NCBI GenBank assembly: GCA_002403995.1
Contig: DHIV01000073.1
Span: 11,984 to 19,608 of the forward strand
Source: Gallionella sp. UBA4737
Lineage (GTDB): Bacteria; Pseudomonadota; Gammaproteobacteria; Burkholderiales; Gallionellaceae
Direction of reading: 5' to 3'
DNA: 7,625 bases
Below are positions 1 to 6,176 of this stretch, piece by piece. How positions within the stretch are numbered: position 1 is the first letter of the stretch; every line of letters begins with the position of its first letter. Position numbers and translations under genes: made by a program. The notes under the pieces are model-generated. The model ran no database searches, was not told the DNA's origin, and saw only the letters and a program-made list of their open reading frames with translations.

Positions 1-31
1 AATCTCTCAATCGTCATGAATTATGAAAAGC

Positions 32-136
32 TCAATAATGAACATCAGGTTTCGCTGGCACGCTAACAAAACCGCCAGGTGGGTTGCCGTATTTCTGGAA
101 GATGCGCAGATCGCGCTTGAAGCGTATCTCAAGCAT
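32..136 (-). CDS. possible 34-residue small protein downstream of parA
   Basis: A short ORF starts with ATG at 136 and ends with TGA at 32-34, beginning 17 nt after the ParA-like stop on the same strand. The product starts MLEIRFKRDL, is basic and aromatic-rich in its first half, and ends in a PPGG-containing, probably unstructured tail. It has no membrane segment or motif that I recognise. The upstream sequence offers only a weak Shine-Dalgarno candidate (CTGGTG). Position argues for co-transcription with parA, but the length is within what chance allows. It may be non-coding sequence; confidence is low. Confidence 0.25.
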   Translation of the reverse strand: MLEIRFKRDLRIFQKYGNPPGGFVSVPAKPDVHY

Positions 137-153
137 GAGACACCAGGGGAAAA

Positions 154-933
154 TCAGGGCTGGTTCTTGAATCTGCCCGTGGCGCTGAGAACGGTGACGT
201 TCTGCGTGCCCATCGCAAACTTTTTTGATCCTTCGGGGCTCGGTGCATTGTCTTCAAGGCGGGACCCGAATCTATCTGGGAATTGCCCGTTCAGCCACTT
301 CAGGATGGGCATGAGTTCTTGTCTTTCCGCAATGGTGGCTGGCCCGTCCATCTCAAATACACCCAGACCTTGTTCGGCGGCGTAGAGATAATTTTCCGAG
401 TCGTGAATGCTGGTGAGAAAAGGCAGTTTCAGGGAATTAAGAAAACGCTCCAGCGACTCATAGACTTTGGAGGAGGAGTTGCGCACCCGGTTGGCAACCA
501 CCGCGATCTTCACCTTGGCATTGCGCGCTCCACCGAACAGAAATAACTCTTTGATGAAATCGGCTGTGGCGTGAATATCGATCGGGGAAGGCGCGACCGG
601 GATCACGATAAAGTTCGACTTGCGCACCAGTTCCTGCAGCAACATGCCTTTGGTTCCCGCGGGTGCATCAATGATCGTGATTTCGGTGTCGGCAGGAACC
701 CATGCGTGCGTACTGCGCAAGGGGATGGCACCCTTGGCGGGCGCAGCATTGGCTCCGTGGATCTTCACCGCTTCGTCGGGGCGCAACCGCAGCCACTGTA
801 TGCTCGAACCCTGCGGGTCGTAGTCCATGATCGCAGTCCGGACCTTCTTGCTGGCATAGTAACTGGCAAGATTGGTGGTCAGGGTGGTCTTCCCCGAACC
901 TCCTTTGGAATTGATTACCAGTATCGTCAGCAT
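154..933 (-). CDS. ParA/MinD-family ATPase (orphan)
   Basis: This is a 259-residue P-loop ATPase of the ParA/MinD/Soj superfamily, cytosolic proteins that dimerise on ATP and bind DNA or membrane to position plasmids, chromosomes or protein cargo. The deviant Walker A motif KGGSGKTT (residues 10-17, with signature Lys10 and catalytic-loop Lys15) follows the first beta strand. Walker A' is DYDPQ (37-41) and Walker B is IIDAPAG (87-93). Length is typical of short, ParB-independent-looking ParAs with no N-terminal HTH domain. The last 35 or so residues are polar and look like a flexible tail. The ATG at 933 is supported by AAGGGG at 939-944, 5 nt upstream. No parB, parS cluster or replication gene is visible, so its cargo is unknown. 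The preceding same-strand gene encodes a membrane-anchored protein that might be a partner (inference). The family call is secure; the role is not. Confidence 0.93.
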   Translation of the reverse strand: MLTILVINSKGGSGKTTLTTNLASYYASKKVRTAIMDYDPQGSSIQWLRLRPDEAVKIHGANAAPAKGAIPLRSTHAWVPADTEITIIDAPAGTKGMLLQELVRKSNFIVIPVAPSPIDIHATADFIKELFLFGGARNAKVKIAVVANRVRNSSSKVYESLERFLNSLKLPFLTSIHDSENYLYAAEQGLGVFEMDGPATIAERQELMPILKWLNGQFPDRFGSRLEDNAPSPEGSKKFAMGTQNVTVLSATGRFKNQP

Positions 934-972
934 GAAGTCCCCTTATTCCACTTCTGAAGCAAATTACCGTAG

Positions 973-1016
973 GTCGGGCTATGCCCGACAGCTATATTTG
1001 GCGGGAGGAACCCGCC
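973..1016. repeat. two tandem perfect hairpins between the membrane-protein and parA genes
   Basis: Two perfect inverted repeats lie 10 nt apart. The first is GTCGGGC (973-979) / GCCCGAC (983-989) with loop TAT. The second is GGCGGG (1000-1005) / CCCGCC (1011-1016) with a 5-nt loop. On the minus strand the second begins 14 nt after the stop of the upstream gene. Neither is followed by a proper U-tract, so they are more likely 3'-end stabilisers, attenuators or dispersed REP-like palindromes than simple terminators. The second resembles the hairpin at 5453-5473. Confidence 0.7.
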
Positions 1017-1030
1017 CTGCAAAAACTGTT

Positions 1031-1504
1031 CTACGCAACCGGAGTACTGGCCGCGAGTTTCTGAATGTAGGTCGCGAACTCGGGATCTTCCCCGCGCAGC
1101 AAGGCGGGCAACGAAGCGCGGAAATCTGCGCGGTTGCACCATTCGCCCATGTAATCTTCCCATGAACGCCAGCGCCTTAACTGCTTCTCTTTCATGTTGT
1201 CTTCGTAGAGTAACAGATAGGCGCGTTCGAACAATGAGATCAACATGCTGAAGATGATGAACATGCGCTCGCTTTGTTCTTCAGAGAGCGCCGGTGTTTC
1301 TTCGCTGGCGAACAAACGCAGGTCGGGGTGCTCCAGCGCGATCTTGAGGAATTCCTGGTAGTTGTCGGAAAGCAGCTGATAGACCCCCTCTTCCTCATTG
1401 TCGCGCTCTTTGCGTTGCTCGAAGATAAAAACGGCAATAGCGAGCGGCAGGCCGACTACTGTCACCACATAGCTCAGGAGTTCCCAGGTTTCTAATGCCG
1501 ACAT
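1031..1504 (-). CDS. membrane-anchored protein of unknown function
   Basis: The product is 157 residues from the ATG at 1504. A GTG at 1546 would add 14 residues, but GGAAAG at 1514-1519 (9 nt upstream) supports the ATG. One hydrophobic segment spans roughly residues 9-29 and is followed at once by RKER and an acidic stretch, suggesting a single N-terminal membrane helix with the rest in the cytoplasm. The remainder looks fully helical. Residues 79-100 are hydrophobic and may be a buried helix or a second membrane segment, followed by a Trp-rich part (RRWRSWEDYMGEW, 110-122). I do not recognise the family; it has the flavour of DUF4760-like membrane proteins, which I cannot confirm. It precedes the ParA-like gene on the same strand with a 97-nt gap and has its own promoter at 1562-1590. 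A link to ParA is only an inference. Confidence 0.78.
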   Translation of the reverse strand: MSALETWELLSYVVTVVGLPLAIAVFIFEQRKERDNEEEGVYQLLSDNYQEFLKIALEHPDLRLFASEETPALSEEQSERMFIIFSMLISLFERAYLLLYEDNMKEKQLRRWRSWEDYMGEWCNRADFRASLPALLRGEDPEFATYIQKLAASTPVA

Positions 1505-1548
1505 GGTTGGTATCTTTCCGGTTTGATCGAAAATCGCCTCGCCCACAA

Positions 1549-1592
1549 ATTTGACGCGTTAAACATAGTCTGTTGCGTGGCCCGCGTCAAAT
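1549..1592. repeat. 10-bp perfect inverted repeat with 24-nt spacer (candidate operator)
   Basis: The arms are ATTTGACGCG (1549-1558) and CGCGTCAAAT (1583-1592), a perfect 10-bp match separated by 24 nt. Each arm contains a TTGACG hexamer on one strand. The one in the right arm, read on the minus strand, serves as the -35 box of the promoter for the membrane-protein gene, whose -10 box lies in the spacer. The placement suggests a regulator binding site, or a duplicated RNA-polymerase contact. Confidence 0.55.
1562..1590 (-). promoter_or_regulatory. sigma-70-like promoter for the membrane-protein gene
   Basis: On the minus strand, TTGACG (1590-1585) and TATGTT (1567-1562) are separated by exactly 17 nt. 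Transcription would start near 1555, giving a leader of about 50 nt before the ATG at 1504. This start would exclude most use of the upstream GTG at 1546, whose ribosome site would lie at the RNA end. Confidence 0.6.
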
Positions 1593-1607
1593 ATTAGTTG
1601 CAATTTG

Positions 1608-1636
1608 TTGACTGGCAAGGTTTGCATCAATATCAT
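1608..1636 (+). promoter_or_regulatory. sigma-70-like promoter for the DUF2934 gene
   Basis: TTGACT (1608-1613) and TATCAT (1631-1636) are separated by 17 nt and lie 50 nt upstream of the ATG at 1687. Predicted transcription starts near 1643. The -10 box sits between the arms of a perfect 7-bp inverted repeat (1622-1645), which suggests control by a repressor or another DNA-binding protein. Confidence 0.65.
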
Positions 1637-1645
1637 TAGATGCAA
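1622..1645. repeat. 7-bp inverted repeat bracketing the -10 box (candidate operator)
   Basis: TTGCATC (1622-1628) and GATGCAA (1639-1645) are perfect reverse complements with a 10-nt spacer that contains the -10 hexamer at 1631-1636. A third related element, GTTGCAA, lies upstream at 1598-1604. A dimeric regulator bound here would block the DUF2934 promoter. The regulator is unknown. Confidence 0.5.
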
Positions 1646-1686
1646 CAGGGTTCCCGATTTCTAATTCTGGCATTAGAAGAGGTGAC

Positions 1687-2118
1687 ATGATGGTAAAGCA
1701 AGAAACAAAATCAGCTTCCAAAAAAGCTGCCGGCGCTAAAACCGGAGCCAGGACAAGCAGTGCAGTTTCCGGCTCACCGAAGCCCGCCAAATCGGCAGCA
1801 ACAGCGAGCGCAAAAAAGGTTGCGGATAAAAAGCCCTCGGCCGCAATTGCAGAACCTAAAAAGACCAAAACTCCCGCAGTTAAAAATGTATCGGTTTCTG
1901 CTGTGGAAATAAAAGCTCCCGCAAAGAAGTCTGCAGCCAGCGAAACCAAGCCCGCAGTCCCAGCGAACAAGGCGGCAGCGAAGCCTTCTCCCGAAGAACG
2001 CTATCGCATGGTTGAGACCGCTGCTTACTTTATTGCCGAGCAACACGGCTTTCAAGGCAGGTCTGACGAGCATTGGGCAGCTGCCGAGCGGGCAATCGCT
2101 GCGAAACTGGGTCAATAG
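1687..2118 (+). CDS. DUF2934 protein with histone-H1-like Lys/Ala-rich tail
   Basis: The product is 143 residues. Residues 1-100 are low-complexity and dominated by Lys, Ala, Ser, Pro and Thr (many AKK, KKA and PAK steps), resembling bacterial H1-like or phasin-tail sequences that are disordered and strongly basic. Residues 101-142 form a DUF2934-type domain: an Arg/Glu start (EERYRMVETAAYFIAE), a Gly-containing turn, then the typical DEHWAAAERAI helix. The biochemical function of DUF2934 is not established. The basic tail suggests binding to nucleic acid or another polyanion (inference). Two ATGs sit in tandem at 1687 and 1690; AGAGGTGA immediately upstream supports this region as the start. 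It is transcribed alone from the promoter at 1608-1636. Confidence 0.85.
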   Translation: MMVKQETKSASKKAAGAKTGARTSSAVSGSPKPAKSAATASAKKVADKKPSAAIAEPKKTKTPAVKNVSVSAVEIKAPAKKSAASETKPAVPANKAAAKPSPEERYRMVETAAYFIAEQHGFQGRSDEHWAAAERAIAAKLGQ

Positions 2119-2125
2119 TCGTCAT

Positions 2126-2140
2126 CGTGGCCGCGCCACG
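2126..2140 (+). terminator. hairpin after the DUF2934 gene (weak terminator candidate)
   Basis: CGTGGC (2126-2131) / GCCACG (2135-2140) forms a perfect 6-bp stem with a 3-nt loop, 7 nt after the stop codon. There is no following T-run, so termination is unproven; 3'-end protection is an equal possibility. Confidence 0.35.
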
Positions 2141-2280
2141 CATCGAATGTGCTGCGGACTTGGCGAGACTTGGTGCCGGATAGAGCGCACTGGCAAAAAG
2201 AAAAATATCCCGCCGTTTTGATAACTCCTGAAATGTGGCGTCGCATGGCTCACCATACTCGCTCCAATTTTCCATTAACG

Positions 2281-2313
2281 CAAAATGAAACGGCCTAGCT
2301 GAAGCCAGGCCGT
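2281..2313 (-). terminator. intrinsic terminator, minus strand
   Basis: A 7-bp perfect stem, ACGGCCT (2290-2296) / AGGCCGT (2307-2313), is extended inward by two G-C pairs past one mismatch to a TGAA/TTCA loop. Read on the minus strand it is followed by TTTCATTTTG (2290 to 2281), a T-rich tail. It would end transcripts coming from mgtA or from the 27-codon ORF at 2350-2433. Confidence 0.7.
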
Positions 2314-2349
2314 CCCCGGTTTTGCCGGTTGGTGTAACGCGAAAACAGT

Positions 2350-2433
2350 TTAAGTTCTGCCAGAAGCCAAAATCATCAGCGATACGATGAGAAACGGCGA
2401 AAAGACAAACGGTAAAACCAAAATAGTTGGCAC
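2350..2433 (-). CDS. candidate 27-residue hydrophobic membrane peptide
   Basis: A GTG at 2433 opens a 27-codon ORF ending in TAA at 2350-2352. The product begins (M)PTILVLPFVF and is almost entirely hydrophobic until its last four residues (SGRT), consistent with a single membrane span with a short cytoplasmic or periplasmic tail. AGGGGG at 2441-2446, exactly 7 nt before the GTG, is a good Shine-Dalgarno match. An intrinsic terminator lies 37 nt after the stop. It lies 289 nt downstream of mgtA on the same strand. Small membrane peptides accompany several cation pumps (KdpF, MgtS), and short hydrophobic peptides also act as type I toxins; it matches none by recognisable sequence. The frame stays open upstream to 2613, but that part has no ribosome site and does not look protein-like. 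It may instead be a non-coding RNA. Confidence 0.4.
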   Translation of the reverse strand: MPTILVLPFVFSPFLIVSLMILASGRT

Positions 2434-2722
2434 AGTAAAACCCCCTGAAGAAAAATTAATGGAACATATGTTAAGCCACAGCAGCTTTAAAACGACTTTC
2501 GATTGCATACCGTTCACCTTTGATTGGAGCCAAAAATTGAACGGGCTGCGCGGCCAGGAAATATTGCCATCAGCCGCCGCAAAAGGCAAGATTAAATTAG
2601 CGAAATAGACCATATAATCAATATGGTAATTAGCCGTGGCGGCTTGATCAACAGCTGCTTTGGGGCACGGCCATAGACTGTCATCCGGCCGATGGAAGAA
2701 TACGCAGTGGGCCGATACAGCC
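2434..2722. other. intergenic stretch downstream of mgtA
   Basis: No convincing gene is visible here. Open frames exist on both strands (2387-2608 plus, 2592-2786 minus) but lack ribosome sites or recognisable protein character. Small symmetric elements are present: CCATAT (2610-2615) / ATATGG (2621-2626), and the 10-bp palindrome AACATATGTT at 2463-2472. A weak minus-strand promoter candidate, TTGATC (2651-2646) with TACCAT (2628-2623) at 17-nt spacing, could serve the 27-codon ORF. No terminator with a T-run follows mgtA directly, so read-through to 2281 is possible. Confidence 0.4.
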
Positions 2723-5275
2723 TTAGCTCGCAGGAAAATGCCGGTAGAACAATCGCTTCATGAATTCCACCGCCAGCAGATAGCACAGCACCATGACCGG
2801 GAGGATCGTGAAGAACAGCAGCGGCGGCGCAACGAAGCCGAGCTGCGCCGCAACTGGCGTGAACGGCAGGGCCGCAGCCACCAACACCACCGCCAGTGAA
2901 GTGACCGTCAGCGCAAGGTTCGGCCGGCTCCTGAACGGGTTGCCGCGGGTGCGGATCACGAAGATCACCAGCACCTGCGTGGCGATGGACTCGATGAACC
3001 AGCCGGTATGGAACAGTTCCTCACCGGCGCCGAAAACTTTCAGCAGGATGAAGAATGTCAGGAAATCGAATACCGAGCTGACCGGCCCGACCACCCACAT
3101 GAAGTTGCGGATGAAGGCTGTGTCCCAATGCCTGGGATGTGACAGGGACGTGTTGTCCACGTTATCCATCGGGATCGGCAGTTCCGAGACATCGTAGAGC
3201 AGGTTGTTGAGCAATATCTGTGTCGGCAGCATCGGCAGGAAGGGCAGGAACAGCGTCGCACCGGCCATGCTGAACATGTTGCCGAAATTTGAGCTCGTCC
3301 CCATCATGATGTATTTCAGGATATTGACGAAGGTGCGCCGCCCCTCCTGCACGCCTGCATGCAGCACGTTCAGATCGTGGCGCAGCATGATCATGTCTGC
3401 CGCCGTCTTGGCCACGTCCACGGCGCTGTCCACCGAGATGCCGACATCTGCCGAACGCAGCGAAGGCGCATCGTTGATGCCGTCCCCGAGATAACCGACG
3501 GTGTGCCCCTGTGCTTTCAGCGACAGGATGATGCGGTTTTTCTGCGCCGGAGTGACTCGACAGAACAGGTTGGCTTCCCTCACGCGAACCGACAGCGTGG
3601 GATCGTCCATTTGCTGCAGCTCGCTGCCGTTCAGCACGCCCGTGACCGCCATGCCCAGCTGGCCGCACACATAACGGGTGACCAGTTCGCTATCACCGGT
3701 GACGATCTTGACGCTCACCCCGTCTGCCGCCAGCGCCTTGAGCGCATGCGCCGCACTTTCCTTCGGCGGATCGAGGAAGGCGGCGAAGCCGGCGAAGATC
3801 AGTTCGGTCTCATCATCGACGACGGCATGCGGATGGTCCAGTGCCACCGGTCGCCAGGCGATGCCGAGCACTTTGAAGCCTTCCCGTTCGAGGCTGTCGT
3901 GCAAGGCCTGGATCGATGCCCGCGCCTTCTCGTCCAGCGGTTGCGCGCCTTGCGCTTCGCCCACCGCATATTGCGTGGACAGCTTGAGGATATCCTCGGG
4001 CGAGCCCTTGACCACGAGCAGCCGTTTCTCGCCCTGCCCGACCAGTCCCTGATTGACCAACACCGAAACGCGCCGCCGTTCGAAGTCGAACGGCACCTCG
4101 TCGATCTTGCTCCAGCTGCTTGCGTCGATTTCCTTGTGCTCGAGGATCGCATCATCCAGCGGACTCTTCAGCCCCGTCTCGAAATAACTGTTGAGGTAGG
4201 CCAGTTGCAACACCTGCGCGCTGTCGTTGCCTTGCGCGTCGAGGTGACGTTCCAGATGGATGCGCCCCTCGGTGAGTGTGCCGGTCTTGTCGGTGCACAG
4301 CACGTCCATGCTGCCCAGATTGTGGATCGCGGCAAGCCGCTTCACGATCACCTGCTTTTTCGCCATGCGCAAAGCACCGCGCGACAGCGTCACCGTGATC
4401 ACCATCGGCAACAGTTCCGGCGTGAGGCCGACAGCCAGCGCGATGGCGAACAGCAGTGACTCGAGGAACGGTCTGTGAAAAAAAGCGTTGATCAAAAAGA
4501 CGAACAGCACCAGCAGAAAAGTCAGGCGCATGATCAGCATCCCGAAGCTCTGGATGCCCAGCTCGAAAGCCGTGGGCGGCGCCTTGACTGTCAGCGAATC
4601 CGCAATATTACCCACCGCCGTGTCCGCTCCGGTGCGACACACCATGGCTTTGGCCATCCCGCTGATGACGGAGGTGCCCATGAACACGGCATTCTCGGCC
4701 TGACTGAGGTCTGCCGCCGGCGCCGGCAATTCGCGTGCATGTTTCTCCACCGGATAGGATTCGCCCGTCAGCAATGACTGGTTGATGAAGAAATCCTTGG
4801 CCTCGAGCAGGCGGCAATCGGCAGGGATCAGATCGCCCGCAGCCAGCAGCACCACATCGCCCGGCACCAGATCCGCAATCGGGATATCCTGGGAGTGGCC
4901 ATCGCGCAGCACCGTGGCCCGTACTGCCACAGTCTTCTTCAATTGATCCGCGGCGCGACCGGCCCGGTATTCCTGAAAGAAATCCAGCGTCACACTCATC
5001 AGCACGATGGCCCAGATGATCACGAACCCGGTGATCTGGCCGGTCAGCGCGGACACGGCGCTGGCTGCCAGCAGCACCATAATCAGCGGATTCTTGAAGT
5101 GGCTCAGGTACTGGATCAGCAGTGAGCGTTCGCCTTGAGTTCGCAGCGTGTTGGGGCCGAACTGCACTGTTCGCGCACGTGCTTCCTGCTGGCTCAGCCC
5201 GGTCGGAGTCGCCTCCAGTTGCGATTGAAGCAATTCAATTGGCTGATTCCAGAACAGCGCGTCGGGGCTATCCAT
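2723..5275 (-). CDS. mgtA: magnesium-translocating P-type ATPase (MgtA/MgtB type, P3B)
   Basis: This 850-residue inner-membrane pump uses ATP to import Mg2+. Visible motifs (numbered from the ATG at 5275) are: a cation-ATPase N-terminal segment; two membrane helices at about 64-99; the actuator-domain TGES (170-173); the helix-4 motif LTPELLPM (284-291); the phosphorylation motif DKTGTLT with Asp329; the nucleotide-binding KGSPED (423-428); TGD (526-528); the hinge GDGINDA (597-603); and C-terminal helices starting with NNLLYDVSELPIPMDNVD (690-707), highly typical of MgtA/MgtB. Length is close to the usual 850-900. The GTG at 5284 would add three residues, but it lies inside the Shine-Dalgarno AGGTGA (5281-5286), which sits 5 nt before the ATG at 5275; the ATG is therefore preferred. 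It is a single-gene unit with a leader of about 95 nt. I see no obvious long Mg2+-sensing leader of the enterobacterial kind. Confidence 0.96.
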   Translation of the reverse strand: MDSPDALFWNQPIELLQSQLEATPTGLSQQEARARTVQFGPNTLRTQGERSLLIQYLSHFKNPLIMVLLAASAVSALTGQITGFVIIWAIVLMSVTLDFFQEYRAGRAADQLKKTVAVRATVLRDGHSQDIPIADLVPGDVVLLAAGDLIPADCRLLEAKDFFINQSLLTGESYPVEKHARELPAPAADLSQAENAVFMGTSVISGMAKAMVCRTGADTAVGNIADSLTVKAPPTAFELGIQSFGMLIMRLTFLLVLFVFLINAFFHRPFLESLLFAIALAVGLTPELLPMVITVTLSRGALRMAKKQVIVKRLAAIHNLGSMDVLCTDKTGTLTEGRIHLERHLDAQGNDSAQVLQLAYLNSYFETGLKSPLDDAILEHKEIDASSWSKIDEVPFDFERRRVSVLVNQGLVGQGEKRLLVVKGSPEDILKLSTQYAVGEAQGAQPLDEKARASIQALHDSLEREGFKVLGIAWRPVALDHPHAVVDDETELIFAGFAAFLDPPKESAAHALKALAADGVSVKIVTGDSELVTRYVCGQLGMAVTGVLNGSELQQMDDPTLSVRVREANLFCRVTPAQKNRIILSLKAQGHTVGYLGDGINDAPSLRSADVGISVDSAVDVAKTAADMIMLRHDLNVLHAGVQEGRRTFVNILKYIMMGTSSNFGNMFSMAGATLFLPFLPMLPTQILLNNLLYDVSELPIPMDNVDNTSLSHPRHWDTAFIRNFMWVVGPVSSVFDFLTFFILLKVFGAGEELFHTGWFIESIATQVLVIFVIRTRGNPFRSRPNLALTVTSLAVVLVAAALPFTPVAAQLGFVAPPLLFFTILPVMVLCYLLAVEFMKRLFYRHFPAS

Positions 5276-5376
5276 TGTGTTCACCTATTTCGGCAAAGCC
5301 AAGTGCCGGAAAACTTCGAGGATGGCCAGCGTACGCCGGAACAAAGCAGGAACAACAGGCTTGATGCACCCGTCCA

Positions 5377-5404
5377 ATCATACTTCAAAACAGCAGACTC
5401 TCAA
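5377..5404 (-). promoter_or_regulatory. sigma-70-like promoter for mgtA
   Basis: On the minus strand, TTGAGA (5404-5399) and TATGAT (5382-5377) are spaced by 16 nt, each differing from consensus at one position. Transcription would start near 5370, giving a leader of about 95 nt. The leader contains a near-palindromic CCGGCGTACGCTGG (minus strand, about 5325-5338). Confidence 0.55.
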
Positions 5405-5452
5405 AACTCAAAAGTGGTTTCAAGCAATGCAGTCGAGCTGGATGCTCTACGA

Positions 5453-5473
5453 GGCGGGATAAGATATCCCGCC
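5453..5473 (-). terminator. strong hairpin after the PEBP gene
   Basis: GGCGGGATA (5453-5461) and TATCCCGCC (5465-5473) form a perfect 9-bp stem with a 3-nt loop, 18 nt beyond the PEBP stop. There is no T-run on either strand, so it may act as a Rho-linked end, a 3' stabiliser or a dispersed palindrome. Its GGCGGG...CCCGCC core and following CCGCA resemble the hairpin at 1000-1016. Confidence 0.5.
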
Positions 5474-5491
5474 CCGCACGTATAACGTCGG

Positions 5492-6046
5492 CTACTTTTT
5501 ACGCCCGTATTTTGCGGTAAAGCTGGCTTTGCCCAGCATGTTTCCGTGAATCATGTAGCCGGTCAGCGCGGCGGTCGCATCGGCGGGAACCTCAAGCTTG
5601 TCGGTCTTGAGCGCGTACACGGTGAAGATATAGCGATGCGGCTTGTCGCCTTGCGGCGGGCAGGTGCCGCCCCAGGACGCTGAGCCATAGTCGGTGCGGC
5701 CTTGTACCGCGCCATTGGGCAGGGTCGTGCTGTTGAGCGCACCGGCATTAGAAGCCAGTTGGGTGACATCGGCGGGGATGTTGATGACCACCCAGTGCCA
5801 CCAGCCCGAACCTGTCGGCGCATCGGGATCGTACACGGTCACGGCAAAACTCCTGGTGCCTTTGGGCGCGCCGCTCCATTTGAGCGCGGGCGATTTGTTT
5901 TCACCCGAGCAGCCAAAGCCGTTGAACTCGAAGCTCTTGGGTATCATCCCGTTGGCCTTTATTTCCGGGCTGGACAATTTGAAACCTGCGGCGTAAGTCA
6001 AAGTCGATAAACCGGCTAAAACAACAGCAAAAAGTATGCGGCGCAT
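5492..6046 (-). CDS. secreted PEBP-family protein (YbhB/YbcL type)
   Basis: The product is 184 residues from the ATG at 6046. Residues 1-19 form a Sec signal peptide (MRR, then a hydrophobic core, ending near TYAA), so the protein should be periplasmic. It carries the phosphatidylethanolamine-binding-protein signatures: VYDPDAP (71-77), the ligand-pocket HWVV (84-87), and GGTCPPQGDKPHRY (126-139), the bacterial form of the CPP...HRY motif. Cys46 and Cys129 could form a disulfide. Length suits the bacterial YbhB/YbcL branch, whose molecular role in bacteria is poorly defined. An upstream start at 6091 would add 15 residues and spoil the signal peptide; AGGAGA at 6053-6058, 6 nt before the ATG, fixes the start. 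It diverges from pirin and is probably monocistronic. Confidence 0.93.
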   Translation of the reverse strand: MRRILFAVVLAGLSTLTYAAGFKLSSPEIKANGMIPKSFEFNGFGCSGENKSPALKWSGAPKGTRSFAVTVYDPDAPTGSGWWHWVVINIPADVTQLASNAGALNSTTLPNGAVQGRTDYGSASWGGTCPPQGDKPHRYIFTVYALKTDKLEVPADATAALTGYMIHGNMLGKASFTAKYGRKK

Positions 6047-6078
6047 GAAGGTTCTCCTTGATATAAAAAGGGGGCCAG

Positions 6079-6084
6079 ATTGTA
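6079..6084 (-). promoter_or_regulatory. extended -10 promoter for the PEBP gene
   Basis: On the minus strand TGCTACAAT provides a TACAAT -10 hexamer (6084-6079) with an upstream TGN extension. No good -35 is visible at 16-18 nt, as is common for extended -10 promoters. Transcription would start near 6072, just upstream of the AGGAGA ribosome site. Confidence 0.45.
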
Positions 6085-6118
6085 GCACCATTGATGCTCA
6101 CACCGGATCGACCTGAAT

Positions 6119-6147
6119 TTGCATTGGAGTGTGCTCACCTTGATAAT
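6119..6147 (+). promoter_or_regulatory. possible sigma-70-like promoter for pirin
   Basis: TTGCAT (6119-6124) and GATAAT (6142-6147) are spaced by 17 nt. If used, transcription would start near 6154, leaving a leader of about 160 nt that contains the GC-rich hairpin (6177-6208) and the 16-bp palindrome (6228-6243). Confidence 0.4.
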
Positions 6148-6176
6148 GGAAACCGTTCGCCACTTGCACCTAACAC

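Noticed and set aside
23..385. 120-codon plus-strand open frame over the parA 3' end
   Set aside because: It lies mostly antisense to a clear ParA ATPase, has no ribosome site and no recognisable protein character.
2387..2608. 73-codon plus-strand frame downstream of the DUF2934 gene
   Set aside because: No Shine-Dalgarno at either ATG, no promoter, and composition typical of non-coding sequence; it is antisense to the better-supported minus-strand ORF.
2350..2613. 87-codon minus-strand frame that includes the 27-codon ORF
   Set aside because: The upstream 60 codons lack a ribosome site and a coherent protein signal; only the part after the GTG at 2433 has a supported start.
2613..2618. Perfect TATAAT on the plus strand
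   Set aside because: No acceptable -35 box at 16-18 nt, and transcription would run antisense into mgtA; probably chance in an AT-rich patch.
3359..4459. 366-codon plus-strand frame inside mgtA
   Set aside because: It is an antisense shadow of the GC-rich mgtA coding sequence, whose P-type ATPase motifs are complete on the minus strand.
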